From: Edaphobacillus lindanitolerans
GTDB taxonomy: Bacteria; Bacillota; Bacilli; Bacillales_A; Planococcaceae
Direction of reading: 5' to 3'
DNA length: 64,000 bases
NCBI RefSeq assembly: GCF_900156305.1
Contig: NZ_FTPL01000003.1
Span: forward strand, 434,001-498,000
Part shown: positions 7,956-15,875 of the stretch, piece after piece
Layout: every line of letters starts with the position of its first letter
Position numbering within the stretch: position 1 is the first letter of the stretch
Notes under the pieces: generated by a model
Seen by the model: the letters and a program-made list of their open reading frames with translations, nothing else
Told to the model about the DNA's origin: nothing
Databases searched by the model: none
Made by a program: the position numbers and the translations under genes

Positions 7956-8432
7956 ATGGAGACAGTGTATTTGGCAGGCGGGTGTTTGTGGGGCGTGCAG
8001 GCCTTTGTAAAAACATTGCCCGGGGTCGTGTCCACAGAAGCGGGAAGGGCCAATGGAACGAGCCGTTCACTTGATGGAAAGTATGATGGGTACGCCGAAT
8101 GCGTAAAAACAGAATTTGAGCCGTCGGTTGTTTCGGTGACGGAACTGATGGGCTATCTGTTTGAGGTGATCGATCCGTACAGCCTGAACCGGCAAGGCCA
8201 GGATGTCGGCGAGAAATACAGAACCGGACTTTATAGTGAACAGGATGAACACCTGAAGGAAGCAGTGGCGTTCATCGATGGCAGGCCGGACCGCGACCGG
8301 ATCGCAGTGGAAGTGCTGCCTCTGAAAAACTATGTGCGGAGTGCGGAAGAACACCAGGACCGGCTGGACAGGTGTCCGGACGATTACTGTCATATTCCGG
8401 AGGACATGTTAAACAAGTATAAAAGAAGATGA
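7956..8432 (+). CDS. msrA: Peptide methionine sulfoxide reductase MsrA-type
   Basis: A 158-aa MsrA enzyme, which reduces methionine-S-sulfoxide in proteins and free methionine after oxidative damage. The catalytic cysteine is Cys10 in GGCLWG (the family usually has GCFWG). Other marks are TEAGRANG, FEVIDPYSLNRQGQDVGEKYRTGLY and the C-terminal DDYCHIPEDMLNKY. Two further cysteines near the end could resolve the disulfide. ATG 7938 and 7953 are in frame, but GGGGAG at 7943-7948 is 7 bases from ATG 7956. The change of F to L in the active-site motif makes this a divergent MsrA. A 21-bp repeat array begins right after its stop. Confidence 0.85.
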   Translation: METVYLAGGCLWGVQAFVKTLPGVVSTEAGRANGTSRSLDGKYDGYAECVKTEFEPSVVSVTELMGYLFEVIDPYSLNRQGQDVGEKYRTGLYSEQDEHLKEAVAFIDGRPDRDRIAVEVLPLKNYVRSAEEHQDRLDRCPDDYCHIPEDMLNKYKRR

Positions 8433-8446
8433 ACGTTAAAAGACCG

Positions 8447-8550
8447 TTGCTTAACACTCGCGGCTCGTTGCTTAACACTCATGAGGGTTTGCTTAACATT
8501 CACGCGCTTTTGCTTAACACTCACGCACGAAAGCTTAACACTCGCTTCGT
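8447..8550. repeat. 21-bp tandem repeat array (TTGCTTAACACTC core)
   Basis: Five units start at 8447, 8468, 8489, 8510 and 8531, exactly 21 bases apart. Each begins with TTGCTTAACACTC (one has ATTC, the last begins AAG) and ends with eight variable bases. A degenerate unit with GTTAAAAGACCG fills the space back to the msrA stop. Because 21 is a multiple of 3, two frames per strand stay open; on the minus strand one frame reads SVKQ every seven codons. There is no ribosome site for such a peptide, so it is taken as a non-coding repeat. Confidence 0.85.
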
Positions 8551-8606
8551 TGAAGAAGAAAAACCAACAGGACGGCGTTTGCCGCCCTTTTAAATTTGGG
8601 CAAATC

Positions 8607-8635
8607 AAAAGGCACCCCCTTGTCCGGGTGCCTTT
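8607..8635. terminator. Bidirectional terminator between msrA and the 8660 gene
   Basis: AAAAGGCACCC (8607-8617) pairs with GGGTGCCTTT (8626-8635) in either direction. It serves the convergent genes on both sides. Confidence 0.7.
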
Positions 8636-8659
8636 CTCCGGGTCAAGTGAACGGGACCG

Positions 8660-9229
8660 TCAGGCGGGCCTGTTCTGTGTCAGCGAAACACCGGTTTTGG
8701 CTTTGTAGTTGAGGAACAGCAGGAGATTCAGCACGGCGAGCAGGAGGACCATCGCAAGCGGGATGGGCCACTGTTCCGAGGAGCCGATTCCCAAGCCAAT
8801 GGCGGTGGCCGCCACGGCCATGACCGGTGCGAGGATGTAATAGGCTTTCGTCATGTAGAGCCAGCCGTAAGGGAACAGGTGGGCCCCCGTGATGACGGCG
8901 AAAACGAGCAGCATCGCCTCCGGATGGACGCCGAATGCCCAGAAGACGAGGGGGAAGTACATGAACTGGGCGACGTTCAGGATAAGCCCGAGCCCGGCCA
9001 GCGGATTCCCTTCGGATTTCCAGTCCGTCTTCAGCAGTGACGAGAGGCCGATCGCGAGCGGGAACATGATTCCCGTAAGCATGAGCATCCCGATGTTTTG
9101 GAACCGCAGTTCCAGCGGCAGTGTGAACAGTCCGGTGATCAGCACCCAGACAATCATGGCGGACAACAGGAACGGCAGTCCGTTTTTGTTCCTCAGTGCC
9201 AGGTCTTGCCTCAGTTCGGTCAGGTCCAT
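8660..9229 (-). CDS. Membrane protein, DUF7010-like
   Basis: A 189-aa integral membrane protein with about six hydrophobic spans after a short charged N-terminus (MDLTELRQDLALRNKNGLPF). The segments GVHPEAMLLVFAVITGAHLFPYGW and MTKAYYILAPVMAV resemble the DUF7010 family as I remember it; the function is unknown. AAAGGGGGAG lies just upstream of ATG 9229. It is the last gene of a minus-strand run that begins with the MazG-like gene; the gap to the SGNH gene is only 31 bases, so co-transcription is likely. Confidence 0.7.
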   Translation of the reverse strand: MDLTELRQDLALRNKNGLPFLLSAMIVWVLITGLFTLPLELRFQNIGMLMLTGIMFPLAIGLSSLLKTDWKSEGNPLAGLGLILNVAQFMYFPLVFWAFGVHPEAMLLVFAVITGAHLFPYGWLYMTKAYYILAPVMAVAATAIGLGIGSSEQWPIPLAMVLLLAVLNLLLFLNYKAKTGVSLTQNRPA

Positions 9230-9260
9230 TTCAAAGCTCCCCCTTTGAGATCCGTGGCGT

Positions 9261-10052
9261 TTAGCGGGTCGTCAGGTGCGGCCAGAGAATATCCGCCCAG
9301 ACGGCGTATCCGAGGTCGTTCGGATGGATGCCGTCTTTCAGTGTGTCCGGGAGCGCGATGTGGCGGCTGTCCAGCCCGGCGAGCATTTCATCATGCACGT
9401 TCACGTACTCCCAGCCCTGTTCATGGATGAATGATGCGGTCCCGTACACATAGTCGGTGAAGCGCAGTCCAAGCTTGTTGACGGGCGGTCCGAATTTATT
9501 GTCCGTGCACGGGTTCGGAGACAGGAAGACGATCCGGGTCTCCGGCAAGGCACCGGTGTACAGTTCGTGCAGCCGGAGGAGCGAGTCGTACGTGTCTTCG
9601 AGCGGCACGTTTTTATTGTGGTTGTTGATGACGGATGTTTCGATGAGCAGGACGTCCGGCTTCGACGCGAGGATCGGTTCGGTCACTTCGTCTTCGAGCA
9701 GCCGGACGGACGTGTAGCCGGAGTGCCCGAAATTCTCGATTTTCAAGTGTTTCAGTGCCGGATAGGCGAGGCGGAGTTTCTGCTCCGTGAGCCCGCGCCA
9801 CGTCTTTGCCTGCGCGGTGGCGCCGGTTCCGCGCGTCACGGAACTCCCCGTGACGGCCATGCGGGCTTCTCCCGCGGAAAGCGCCCGGAAGACGAGATAG
9901 TCCGCAATCGGCTGGCCCGGATTCAGGAACGGGTCGACCGCTTCGATTTTGGCCACGTCTGCCGAGGCCCTTCCGCCGCGTCCGTCCGGTTTGAATAAAA
10001 GAAGCAGGGCTCCGACCGCCGCCATGACGAGGATCCATTTCATGCGCTTCAT
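9261..10052 (-). CDS. Membrane-anchored SGNH/GDSL hydrolase
   Basis: A 263-aa protein with an N-terminal signal anchor (KRMKWILVMAAVGALLLLF) and an extracytoplasmic SGNH hydrolase domain. The four blocks are visible: GSSVTRG with the nucleophile serine, NFGHSGYTS with the glycine, IETSVINNHN with the asparagine, and DGIHPNDLGY carrying the catalytic Asp and His. Such enzymes cut esters on lipids, polysaccharides or cell-wall polymers; the substrate is unknown. The start codon overlaps the stop of the MazG-like gene by 4 bases, which indicates translational coupling. Confidence 0.85.
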   Translation of the reverse strand: MKRMKWILVMAAVGALLLLFKPDGRGGRASADVAKIEAVDPFLNPGQPIADYLVFRALSAGEARMAVTGSSVTRGTGATAQAKTWRGLTEQKLRLAYPALKHLKIENFGHSGYTSVRLLEDEVTEPILASKPDVLLIETSVINNHNKNVPLEDTYDSLLRLHELYTGALPETRIVFLSPNPCTDNKFGPPVNKLGLRFTDYVYGTASFIHEQGWEYVNVHDEMLAGLDSRHIALPDTLKDGIHPNDLGYAVWADILWPHLTTR

Positions 10053-10363
10053 CGGACGGACTCCTGTCCGGGTGCCGGATATTTGAGCGCATTCTTTTCG
10101 ATCTTCCGGCGGGCGGCTTCTTCAAGGTCAATGCCGAGCACGTCGGCGAGCTGCAGCAGATAAATGAACACATCGGCCGCTTCGTCTTCGACCGCAGTCC
10201 GATTTTGGGAGACGGCCTCCTCACCGGACTGCCACTGGAAATGCTCGAGCAGTTCCGCCGCCTCAAGCGAGATGGAGATGGCGAGGCTGCGGGCGTCACG
10301 GTTGCCGGCCGTCCACCCGCGAACTTCATTGAAGGCGAGGATTTCGTCTGTGAGTTGCTTCAA
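10049..10363 (-). CDS. MazG-like nucleotide pyrophosphohydrolase
   Basis: A 104-aa single-domain all-alpha NTP pyrophosphohydrolase of the MazG/dCTPase type. The metal-binding pattern is ISLEAAELLEHFQW followed by VEDEAADVFIYLLQLAD (E-x-x-E then E-x-x-D). It would hydrolyse non-canonical or excess nucleoside triphosphates to monophosphates in the cytoplasm. No ATG fits: the frame opens far upstream, but the homologous region begins KQLTDEILAFNE, and a TTG at 10363 lies 7 bases after GGGGGA. The gene is first in a minus-strand run with the SGNH hydrolase. Confidence 0.8.
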   Translation of the reverse strand: MKQLTDEILAFNEVRGWTAGNRDARSLAISISLEAAELLEHFQWQSGEEAVSQNRTAVEDEAADVFIYLLQLADVLGIDLEEAARRKIEKNALKYPAPGQESVR

Positions 10364-10452
10364 GGTTGCTTCCCCCTGTGCGGTTTTCTTGAGTATACAA
10401 CAGATCCGGGCGACAATGTATGGAAGAATGTTTGAATTTTGGAGGAGTGCCC

Positions 10453-11046
10453 ATGTATCAGCCGATCGATCCTGAATTCTTCCGTCAGCCGGTATTGGAG
10501 CTGGCCCCGTCCCTGCTCGGACAATACATCGTCCACGAGACGCCGGAAGGGCTGGCTGCCGCCCGCATCGTGGAAACCGAGGCGTACCACGGGCCGGAAG
10601 ACCGGGCCGCCCACAGTTACAACAACCGCCGGACAAAGCGGACGGAGATCATGTTCGGGAACCCCGGCCTCGTCTACACGTATCAGATGCACACCCACAC
10701 GCTCATGAATGTCGTGGCGGGGCCTGAGGGGACGCCCCATGCCGTGCTCATCCGAGGAGCCGAACCGGTGGACGGCCTGGCGCTCATGCAGCAGCGCCGC
10801 GGAGAGCATCTGCGCATCCCCGACCTGACGAACGGGCCGGGCAAGCTGTCAAAAGCGCTCGGCGTGACCATGAAGTACTACGGAAACCGATGGTATGAGG
10901 AGCCGCTGTTCATCGCGCCGGGACCCGGTCTCGGCGGGGAGCTCATGACCGGCCCGCGTGTCGGCATCGGGAACACGGGGGAGGCCGTCCATTACCCGTG
11001 GCGGTTTTATGAAGCGGGCAATCCGTTCGTTTCAAAATACCGGTGA
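10453..11046 (+). CDS. 3-methyladenine DNA glycosylase (AAG/MPG type)
   Basis: A 197-aa alkyladenine DNA glycosylase of the MPG family (YxlJ in B. subtilis), which removes 3-methyladenine and other damaged purines from DNA. The core block is RIVETEAYHGPEDRAAHS, with the catalytic Glu and tyrosines, then RTEIMFGNPGLVYTY, the His-rich QMHTHTLMNVV, and NGPGKLSKALGVT. ATG 10453 is 5-6 bases after GGAGGAG; the longer frame from 10420 is not needed. It is divergent from the MazG-like gene, with about 90 bases between the two starts. Confidence 0.9.
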   Translation: MYQPIDPEFFRQPVLELAPSLLGQYIVHETPEGLAAARIVETEAYHGPEDRAAHSYNNRRTKRTEIMFGNPGLVYTYQMHTHTLMNVVAGPEGTPHAVLIRGAEPVDGLALMQQRRGEHLRIPDLTNGPGKLSKALGVTMKYYGNRWYEEPLFIAPGPGLGGELMTGPRVGIGNTGEAVHYPWRFYEAGNPFVSKYR

Positions 11047-11109
11047 GGTTTGGAAGAATGCAAGAGGGGAATAGAAAAGAGGCAGTACTTTTATAAAGGA
11101 GTGATCGGA

Positions 11110-11628
11110 TTGGCTAAAATTGCAACGGTAATTACGAATATGTTCGAGGACTCGGAGTATACGGAACCGGCAAAAGCATTCAAGGATGCCGGCCATGAAG
11201 TGGTCACGATTGAAAAAGAATCGGGCAAGCAGGTGAAAGGCAAGCAGGGCGAAGCAACCGTCACGATCGACAAGGGAATCGACGACGTGAACGCACAGGA
11301 CTTTGATGCCCTCTTCATCCCGGGCGGCTTCTCTCCGGATCAGCTCCGTGCGGACGAGCGCTTTGTGGACTTTGCGAAGGATTTCATGGACGCGAAAAAA
11401 CCGGTGTTCGCTATCTGCCACGGACCGCAGCTGCTCATCACGGCAAAAGCGCTTGAAGGCCGCAAGGCGACCGGCTATAAATCGATTGCTCAGGATATGA
11501 AGTATGCCGGCGCAGACTTCGTCGACCAGGAAGTCGCCGTCTGCCAGGACCAGCTCGTCACGAGCCGCCAGCCTGACGATATTCCGGCATTCAACCGCGA
11601 ATCGCTGAAACTGCTTGAAGGAAAATAA
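11110..11628 (+). CDS. DJ-1/PfpI-family protein (general stress protein 18-like)
   Basis: A 172-aa protein of the DJ-1/PfpI superfamily, close to YraA/YfkM of B. subtilis. The nucleophile elbow is AICHGPQ, with the cysteine in the usual place, and an upstream IPGGFSPDQLR loop carries the companion residues. Members of this branch act as deglycases or stress-protective hydrolases in the cytoplasm; the exact activity is debated for the family. The start is TTG 11110, supported by AAAGGAGTGAT just upstream and by the homologous beginning AKIATVI. Confidence 0.85.
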   Translation: MAKIATVITNMFEDSEYTEPAKAFKDAGHEVVTIEKESGKQVKGKQGEATVTIDKGIDDVNAQDFDALFIPGGFSPDQLRADERFVDFAKDFMDAKKPVFAICHGPQLLITAKALEGRKATGYKSIAQDMKYAGADFVDQEVAVCQDQLVTSRQPDDIPAFNRESLKLLEGK

Positions 11629-11645
11629 TGATTCTGTTTAAGAAA

Positions 11646-11672
11646 AGCGCGCCCGTTTGCGGCGCGTTTTTC
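11646..11672 (+). terminator. Intrinsic terminator
   Basis: CGCGCC (11648-11653) pairs with GGCGCG (11661-11666), followed by five T residues. Confidence 0.75.
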
Positions 11673-11731
11673 TATTGCCGTCGTCCTGCCGATTCATGGA
11701 GTCCGTCCCGGGCGTCCCGTCCGATAAGTCT

Positions 11732-11760
11732 TTACTTATGGATGGGCGTGCCCCTATAAT
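11732..11760 (+). promoter_or_regulatory. Promoter of the arsR-arsB operon
   Basis: TTACTT (11732-11737), a 17-base spacer and consensus TATAAT (11755-11760) lie 32 bases upstream of the arsR start. I could not see a clear palindromic operator. Confidence 0.6.
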
Positions 11761-11792
11761 TAAGCCGGCATTCTTTGTGGGAGGGGATTCCG

Positions 11793-12125
11793 GTGGATTT
11801 ATTGGAAATCGAAAAATTCTTCAAAGCGGCGGGGGATGGTACCCGTCTGAAAATATTGCAGCAGCTCACAGAAGGCCCGGTATGCATCCAGGATCTAACG
11901 CCGCTCGTCGGACTGACACAGCCGGCCGTGAGCCAGCATCTGAAGCGCTTGAAAGAAGCAGGCCTCGTCGAGGGAGAAAAGAGGGGGCGCTGGACATTCT
12001 GGTCGCTGAACGGGCGGCACCCGCTGCAGCCATGCCTGATCGACCTGCTGTCGAGGGTCCAGGCTACGGAGCCTGCGTCCCCCGTCCATGAAGTTAACAG
12101 CACGAAGGGACGAAACGGCGCATGA
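11793..12125 (+). CDS. ArsR-family repressor
   Basis: A 110-aa winged-helix repressor of the ArsR/SmtB family. The DNA-reading helix is in [19 protein letters not shown]; the wing is [13 protein letters not shown]. It likely represses the coupled arsenite pump gene, whose ATG overlaps its stop by 4 bases. The classic arsenic site ELCVCDL is not present: the same position reads GPVCIQDL with one cysteine (Cys31), and the only other one is Cys81. So As(III) sensing would have to use a different cysteine set. GTG 11793 follows GGGAGGGGA; the longer frame from 11775 would place the ribosome site inside the gene. Confidence 0.85.
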   Translation: MDLLEIEKFFKAAGDGTRLKILQQLTEGPVCIQDLTPLVGLTQPAVSQHLKRLKEAGLVEGEKRGRWTFWSLNGRHPLQPCLIDLLSRVQATEPASPVHEVNSTKGRNGA

Positions 12126-13417
12126 CCGCCTGGCTTGCGGCGCTCATTTTCCTCGTCACGCTCGTGTTTGTCATCTGGCAGCCCCGGGGGCTGTCGATCG
12201 GCTGGTCCGCGATCGGAGGAGCGGCCGTCGCACTTGCTGCGGGGGTTGTCAGCTTCGGCGATGTGGTCGATGTCACGGGCATCGTGTGGAACGCGACACT
12301 GACGTTTGTCGCCCTCATCCTCATTTCCCTCATCCTCGATGAAATCGGCTTCTTCGAATGGGCAGCGCTCCATATGGCGAGGTTCGCAAAGGGGAGCGGC
12401 ATCCGGATGTTCATCCTCGTCACGCTGCTCGGTGCGGCCGTCGCCGCCCTGTTCGCGAACGACGGAGCGGCGCTCATCATCACGCCGATCGTGCTGGCGA
12501 TGATGCGGGCGCTTGACTTCAAGGACAAGCTGATTTTGCCGTTCATCATGGCGTCCGGGTTCATCGCCGATACGACGTCGCTCCCGCTCGTCATCTCGAA
12601 CCTTGTGAACATCGTATCCGCCGATTTCTTTGGAATCGGTTTTGCGGAATATGCTTCAAGGATGATCGTCCCGAATGTGTTCAGCCTCGCGGCAAGCCTG
12701 CTTGTGCTTTATCTCTACTTCGGGAAGAGCATTCCGAAAACTTTTGAGGCGTCGAAACTCGCAGAGCCCCGTTCTGCGATCAAAGACCCGAAACTGTTCC
12801 GCCTGTCCTGGGCGGTCATCGCCGTGCTGCTCGCCGGGTATTTCCTGAGTGAGACGATCGGCGTGCCGGTGTCTGTGATCGCCATGGCGGTGGCCGTCCT
12901 GTTCCTCGGAGTTTCCGCGCCGAGCAAGGCCGTCGACGGGAAGGCGGTCATCAAAGGTGCGCCTTGGGCGATCGTCTTCTTCTCGATCGGCATGTACGTC
13001 GTCGTCTACGGATTGCGCAATGCCGGGCTCACCGATGTCCTGGCTTCCGTCATCGAGTGGACGGCGGGCCATGGCTTTTATGCCGCAACGATCGGCATGG
13101 GGTTCATCGCCGCAATATTATCTTCGGTCATGAACAACCTGCCGACCGTCATGATCGATGCGATCGCCATTGCCGATGCGGACGTCCCGGAACGGGTGAG
13201 GGAAGCGCTCATCTATGCAAACGTCATCGGCTCCGATCTCGGTCCGAAAATGACGCCGATCGGCTCGCTCGCCACGCTTCTCTGGCTGCATGTTCTGTCT
13301 CTGAAGGGTGTCAGGATTTCGTGGGGCTACTATTTCAAGGTCGGCATCGTCCTGACGATTCCCGTCCTGTTCGCCGCACTGACCGGTCTGTACATCTGGC
13401 TCGAAATTCTGGGGTGA
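12122..13417 (+). CDS. arsB: Arsenite efflux pump ArsB
   Basis: A 431-aa, 12-span permease of the ArsB family, which extrudes As(III) or Sb(III) using the proton motive force. Strong family marks are [37 protein letters not shown] and the [18 protein letters not shown] segment, as well as the C-terminal [16 protein letters not shown] and [20 protein letters not shown]. It is translationally coupled to the upstream ArsR-family gene. No arsC (reductase) or arsA is in this stretch. Confidence 0.93.
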   Translation: MTAWLAALIFLVTLVFVIWQPRGLSIGWSAIGGAAVALAAGVVSFGDVVDVTGIVWNATLTFVALILISLILDEIGFFEWAALHMARFAKGSGIRMFILVTLLGAAVAALFANDGAALIITPIVLAMMRALDFKDKLILPFIMASGFIADTTSLPLVISNLVNIVSADFFGIGFAEYASRMIVPNVFSLAASLLVLYLYFGKSIPKTFEASKLAEPRSAIKDPKLFRLSWAVIAVLLAGYFLSETIGVPVSVIAMAVAVLFLGVSAPSKAVDGKAVIKGAPWAIVFFSIGMYVVVYGLRNAGLTDVLASVIEWTAGHGFYAATIGMGFIAAILSSVMNNLPTVMIDAIAIADADVPERVREALIYANVIGSDLGPKMTPIGSLATLLWLHVLSLKGVRISWGYYFKVGIVLTIPVLFAALTGLYIWLEILG

Positions 13418-13538
13418 CAGGTGAAGAATGAGTACGGCATGACAAAAGCCAGTGAAGAGGATGCGTTTCCGCACAGGCATTTTTATGGATTCCTGTCTGT
13501 CCGCTTCATGGCCTCCGGCAATGAAACTGAAAATTCTG

Positions 13539-13567
13539 TTGTGAAGAAAAGGCAAGTGTGCTATGAT
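13539..13567 (+). promoter_or_regulatory. Sigma-A-type promoter of the 13597 gene
   Basis: TTGTGA (13539-13544), a 17-base spacer and TATGAT (13562-13567) precede the start by 29 bases. Confidence 0.6.
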
Positions 13568-13596
13568 GGCCGGAAACCCAAAAAGGGGGCAGGGCC

Positions 13597-14415
13597 ATGA
13601 TCAGACAGTTGTCCGAAGCCGACCGGCAGCAGGCAATGGCGTTTGTCGGCGGGCAGCCGGCGGAGAACTTGTTCATCATCGGGGATATTGACGCATACGG
13701 GTTCAGCGATCCGATCCAGACATTGTGGGGGGACTTCCGGGAGGACGGGACGATGCGCGGCATCCTACTGAGGTACACGGACAACTATATCGTCTGGGCT
13801 CCGGGAGAATTTGACGCGGAAGGATTTGCCGGAATCTTCGATGCCGACCGGTCGTCCCGGTTCCTTTCGGGAATTGAAGAGGTTGTCCGGAAAGTGGAGC
13901 CGCATCTCCATGCAAAACCGGCCAATCCGAGGGTGCTCTATTACGCGAAATGCGAAACGGCCGGAGCATTGCCGGACATTCCGCCTGAGCATGTCGTCCG
14001 GAAAGCGGTGCCGGGTGATGCGGCGGCACTGATCGATCAGATGTATGCCATTCCGGAGTTTGCCGACGGGGATTACAGCGTTGAGCATAAGCGGAGAACA
14101 TTGTCGGACGGGACGGCCCGTGCCTATTTGATCGAGCGGAACGGAGCGATCATCAGCTCGGCTTCAAGCACGGCGGAAAATCCGCTGTCTGCGATGATTG
14201 TCGGCGTCGGGACCGTTCCCGGGCATGAGAAACAAGGCCTGGCGACATTTTGCATGTCGGCGCTCTGTCGGGAACTTCTCGAAGAAGGGAAGATGCTCTG
14301 TCTCTTTTATGATAATCCTGCAGCCGGCAGCATCTATAAGCGGATCGGCTTCAAGGATATCGGCAAATGGTGCATGTGGACATTCGCATCCGAGAAAACG
14401 GCAGCGGAAGCCTGA
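13597..14415 (+). CDS. GNAT-family acetyltransferase, two-lobed
   Basis: A 272-aa protein whose C-terminal half is a GNAT acetyltransferase domain: MIVGVGTVPGHEKQGLATFCMSAL is the acetyl-CoA loop, followed by LCLFYDNPAAGSIYKRIGFKDIG. The N-terminal half (about residues 1-125, starting MIRQLSEADRQQAMAF) looks like a degenerate GNAT-like lobe, as in several Bacillus acetyltransferases of this length. The substrate is unknown. ATG 13597 has AAAAGGGGGCAGGG upstream. It has its own promoter and shares a terminator with hmp. Confidence 0.78.
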   Translation: MIRQLSEADRQQAMAFVGGQPAENLFIIGDIDAYGFSDPIQTLWGDFREDGTMRGILLRYTDNYIVWAPGEFDAEGFAGIFDADRSSRFLSGIEEVVRKVEPHLHAKPANPRVLYYAKCETAGALPDIPPEHVVRKAVPGDAAALIDQMYAIPEFADGDYSVEHKRRTLSDGTARAYLIERNGAIISSASSTAENPLSAMIVGVGTVPGHEKQGLATFCMSALCRELLEEGKMLCLFYDNPAAGSIYKRIGFKDIGKWCMWTFASEKTAAEA

Positions 14416-14429
14416 GCAACATCATAAAT

Positions 14430-14466
14430 AAAACCGGCCGGGAATCGTTCCCGGCCGGTTTTTTCG
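14430..14466. terminator. Bidirectional terminator between the GNAT gene and hmp
   Basis: AAAACCGGCCGGGAA (from 14430) pairs with TTCCCGGCCGGTTTT across a 3-base loop, with A and T runs outside on both sides. Confidence 0.9.
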
Positions 14467-14477
14467 TATTCGGTTGA

Positions 14478-15662
14478 TCACGCAGTGACGGCTTCAAGTT
14501 CAGCGGCAGGTCCGAAGAATTCGTAGTGGATCTGCTCCATCGGTACACCGAGTGCCTTGAGTTCGAGGATCATGGCGTTCATGAACGGAGCCGGTCCGCA
14601 GATGTAGACGTCGCTGCCGTCAAGGACACGGCTTTCCAGGAAGTTCCGGTCGAGGAATCCGTCCGTCTCCGAGTACCTGACGGCATATGTCGCATGTTCC
14701 GATTCTGCCGCCATTTCCCGGAGGTCACCATCGAAGGCCTGGACCTGCGGATTGCGGGCGGAGTGGATGAACGAAACCGGACGTTCCGGCTGCCGGCCCG
14801 TGATGTGTTCGAACATTGCCGTCATCGGGGTAAGGCCCACGCCGCCCGAGATGAGCGTGACCGGAGTGGCTGCCTTCGTATCCAGATGGAAGACGCCGGC
14901 CGGTGCGCTCACTTCGACCGTATCGCCCACGTTCACCTGGCGATGCAGGAATGTCGATACTCGGCCTTCCGGATTGCATTCGTCCTCCCGTTTCACGGAG
15001 ATGCGGAACATGTCTTCGCGTGGAGCCCGGGACAGGCTGTACTGGCGGATCATCGTATATTTTTCGCCGGGGATCGAGACGCGGACCGTCAGATACTGTC
15101 CGGGAATGTACGAAGGGACGCCTTTGCCGTCAGCCGGCTTGAGGTAGAAGGAAGTGATGACGTCGCTTTCTTCCACTTTCTTCGCAACGACGAAGTCCTT
15201 GAATCCATCCCAGCCGTTTTCCTGCTGGGTGGCTTCTTCATACATACCTTTTTCGACGCCGATGAATGCGTCTGCGATGGCTTCATATGCCTCGCCCCAG
15301 GCGCCGATGATTTCAGGAGTGGCTGCGTCGCCGAGCACTTCTTTGATGGCACCGAGGAGATGATAGCCGACAATCGGATAATGTTCCGGACGGACGTTGA
15401 GTCCCCGGTGCTTCTGCCCGATCTGAACGACGACCGGCACGATGGCTTCCAGGTTGTCGATGTATTTTGCGGCTGCCAGGACAGTGTTCGCAAGCGCTGT
15501 TTGCTGGCGTCCGCGGGATTGATTGGCGTGGTTGAAAATATTCAGGAGTTCAGGATGAGCCTCAAACAGGTTTTTATAGAAGACGGTCGTGATCGTTTTG
15601 CCGTGTTGCTCCAGTACGGGAACAGTGGATTTTACGATGTCGATGGTTTGTTGGGAAAGCAT
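14478..15662 (-). CDS. hmp: Flavohemoprotein, nitric oxide dioxygenase
   Basis: A 394-aa Hmp. It oxidises NO to nitrate with O2 and NAD(P)H, protecting against nitrosative stress. The globin domain (about 1-140) carries the proximal histidine in QIGQKHRGLNVRPEHY. The FAD domain (about 150-255) has PGQYLTVRVSIPG and the FAD motif RQYSLSRAP. The NAD domain (about 265-394) has LISGGVGLTPMTAMFEH and VYICGPAPFMNAM. GGTGAGAG sits before ATG 15662. It is divergent from nsrR, and its promoter carries a candidate NsrR box. Confidence 0.95.
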   Translation of the reverse strand: MLSQQTIDIVKSTVPVLEQHGKTITTVFYKNLFEAHPELLNIFNHANQSRGRQQTALANTVLAAAKYIDNLEAIVPVVVQIGQKHRGLNVRPEHYPIVGYHLLGAIKEVLGDAATPEIIGAWGEAYEAIADAFIGVEKGMYEEATQQENGWDGFKDFVVAKKVEESDVITSFYLKPADGKGVPSYIPGQYLTVRVSIPGEKYTMIRQYSLSRAPREDMFRISVKREDECNPEGRVSTFLHRQVNVGDTVEVSAPAGVFHLDTKAATPVTLISGGVGLTPMTAMFEHITGRQPERPVSFIHSARNPQVQAFDGDLREMAAESEHATYAVRYSETDGFLDRNFLESRVLDGSDVYICGPAPFMNAMILELKALGVPMEQIHYEFFGPAAELEAVTA

Positions 15663-15703
15663 TGCACTCTCACCTTTCGTCTGTGGGTTTTGTTCTCGGT
15701 TTA

Positions 15704-15749
15704 AGAATACTGCTCAGGAAATTTTAAAGCAATATATAAAATATATCTT
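15704..15749 (-). promoter_or_regulatory. hmp promoter with candidate NsrR operator
   Basis: Read on the minus strand, TTGCTT (15732-15727) and TATTCT (15709-15704) are 17 bases apart, a good sigma-A promoter for hmp. An AT-rich inverted repeat, AAGATATATTTTATATATT on the minus strand (15749-15731), overlaps the -35 box by two bases. It resembles the remembered Bacillales NsrR box AAGATGYATTTTAAATRCATCTT in length and spacing. Binding there would block RNA polymerase. Confidence 0.7.
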
Positions 15750-15875
15750 TAATCAGCTGTTGAATTTCAGTCACAAACCATTCAAAGAATAGTCAAAGAT
15801 CCGGTCTGGTGCCGCTTTCCTTTATGGAACCCCTCTCAACGCTTATAATATGAATAGAAAGGCGTGTGACCATAC

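Noticed and set aside
8390-8708. Small ORFs on both strands over the 21-bp repeats
   Set aside because: They result from a 21-base period that preserves frame; no start site with a ribosome site is present.
10049-10636. 195-codon reading of the MazG-like gene
   Set aside because: The upstream part overlaps the divergent glycosylase gene and lacks homology; TTG 10363 has the ribosome site.
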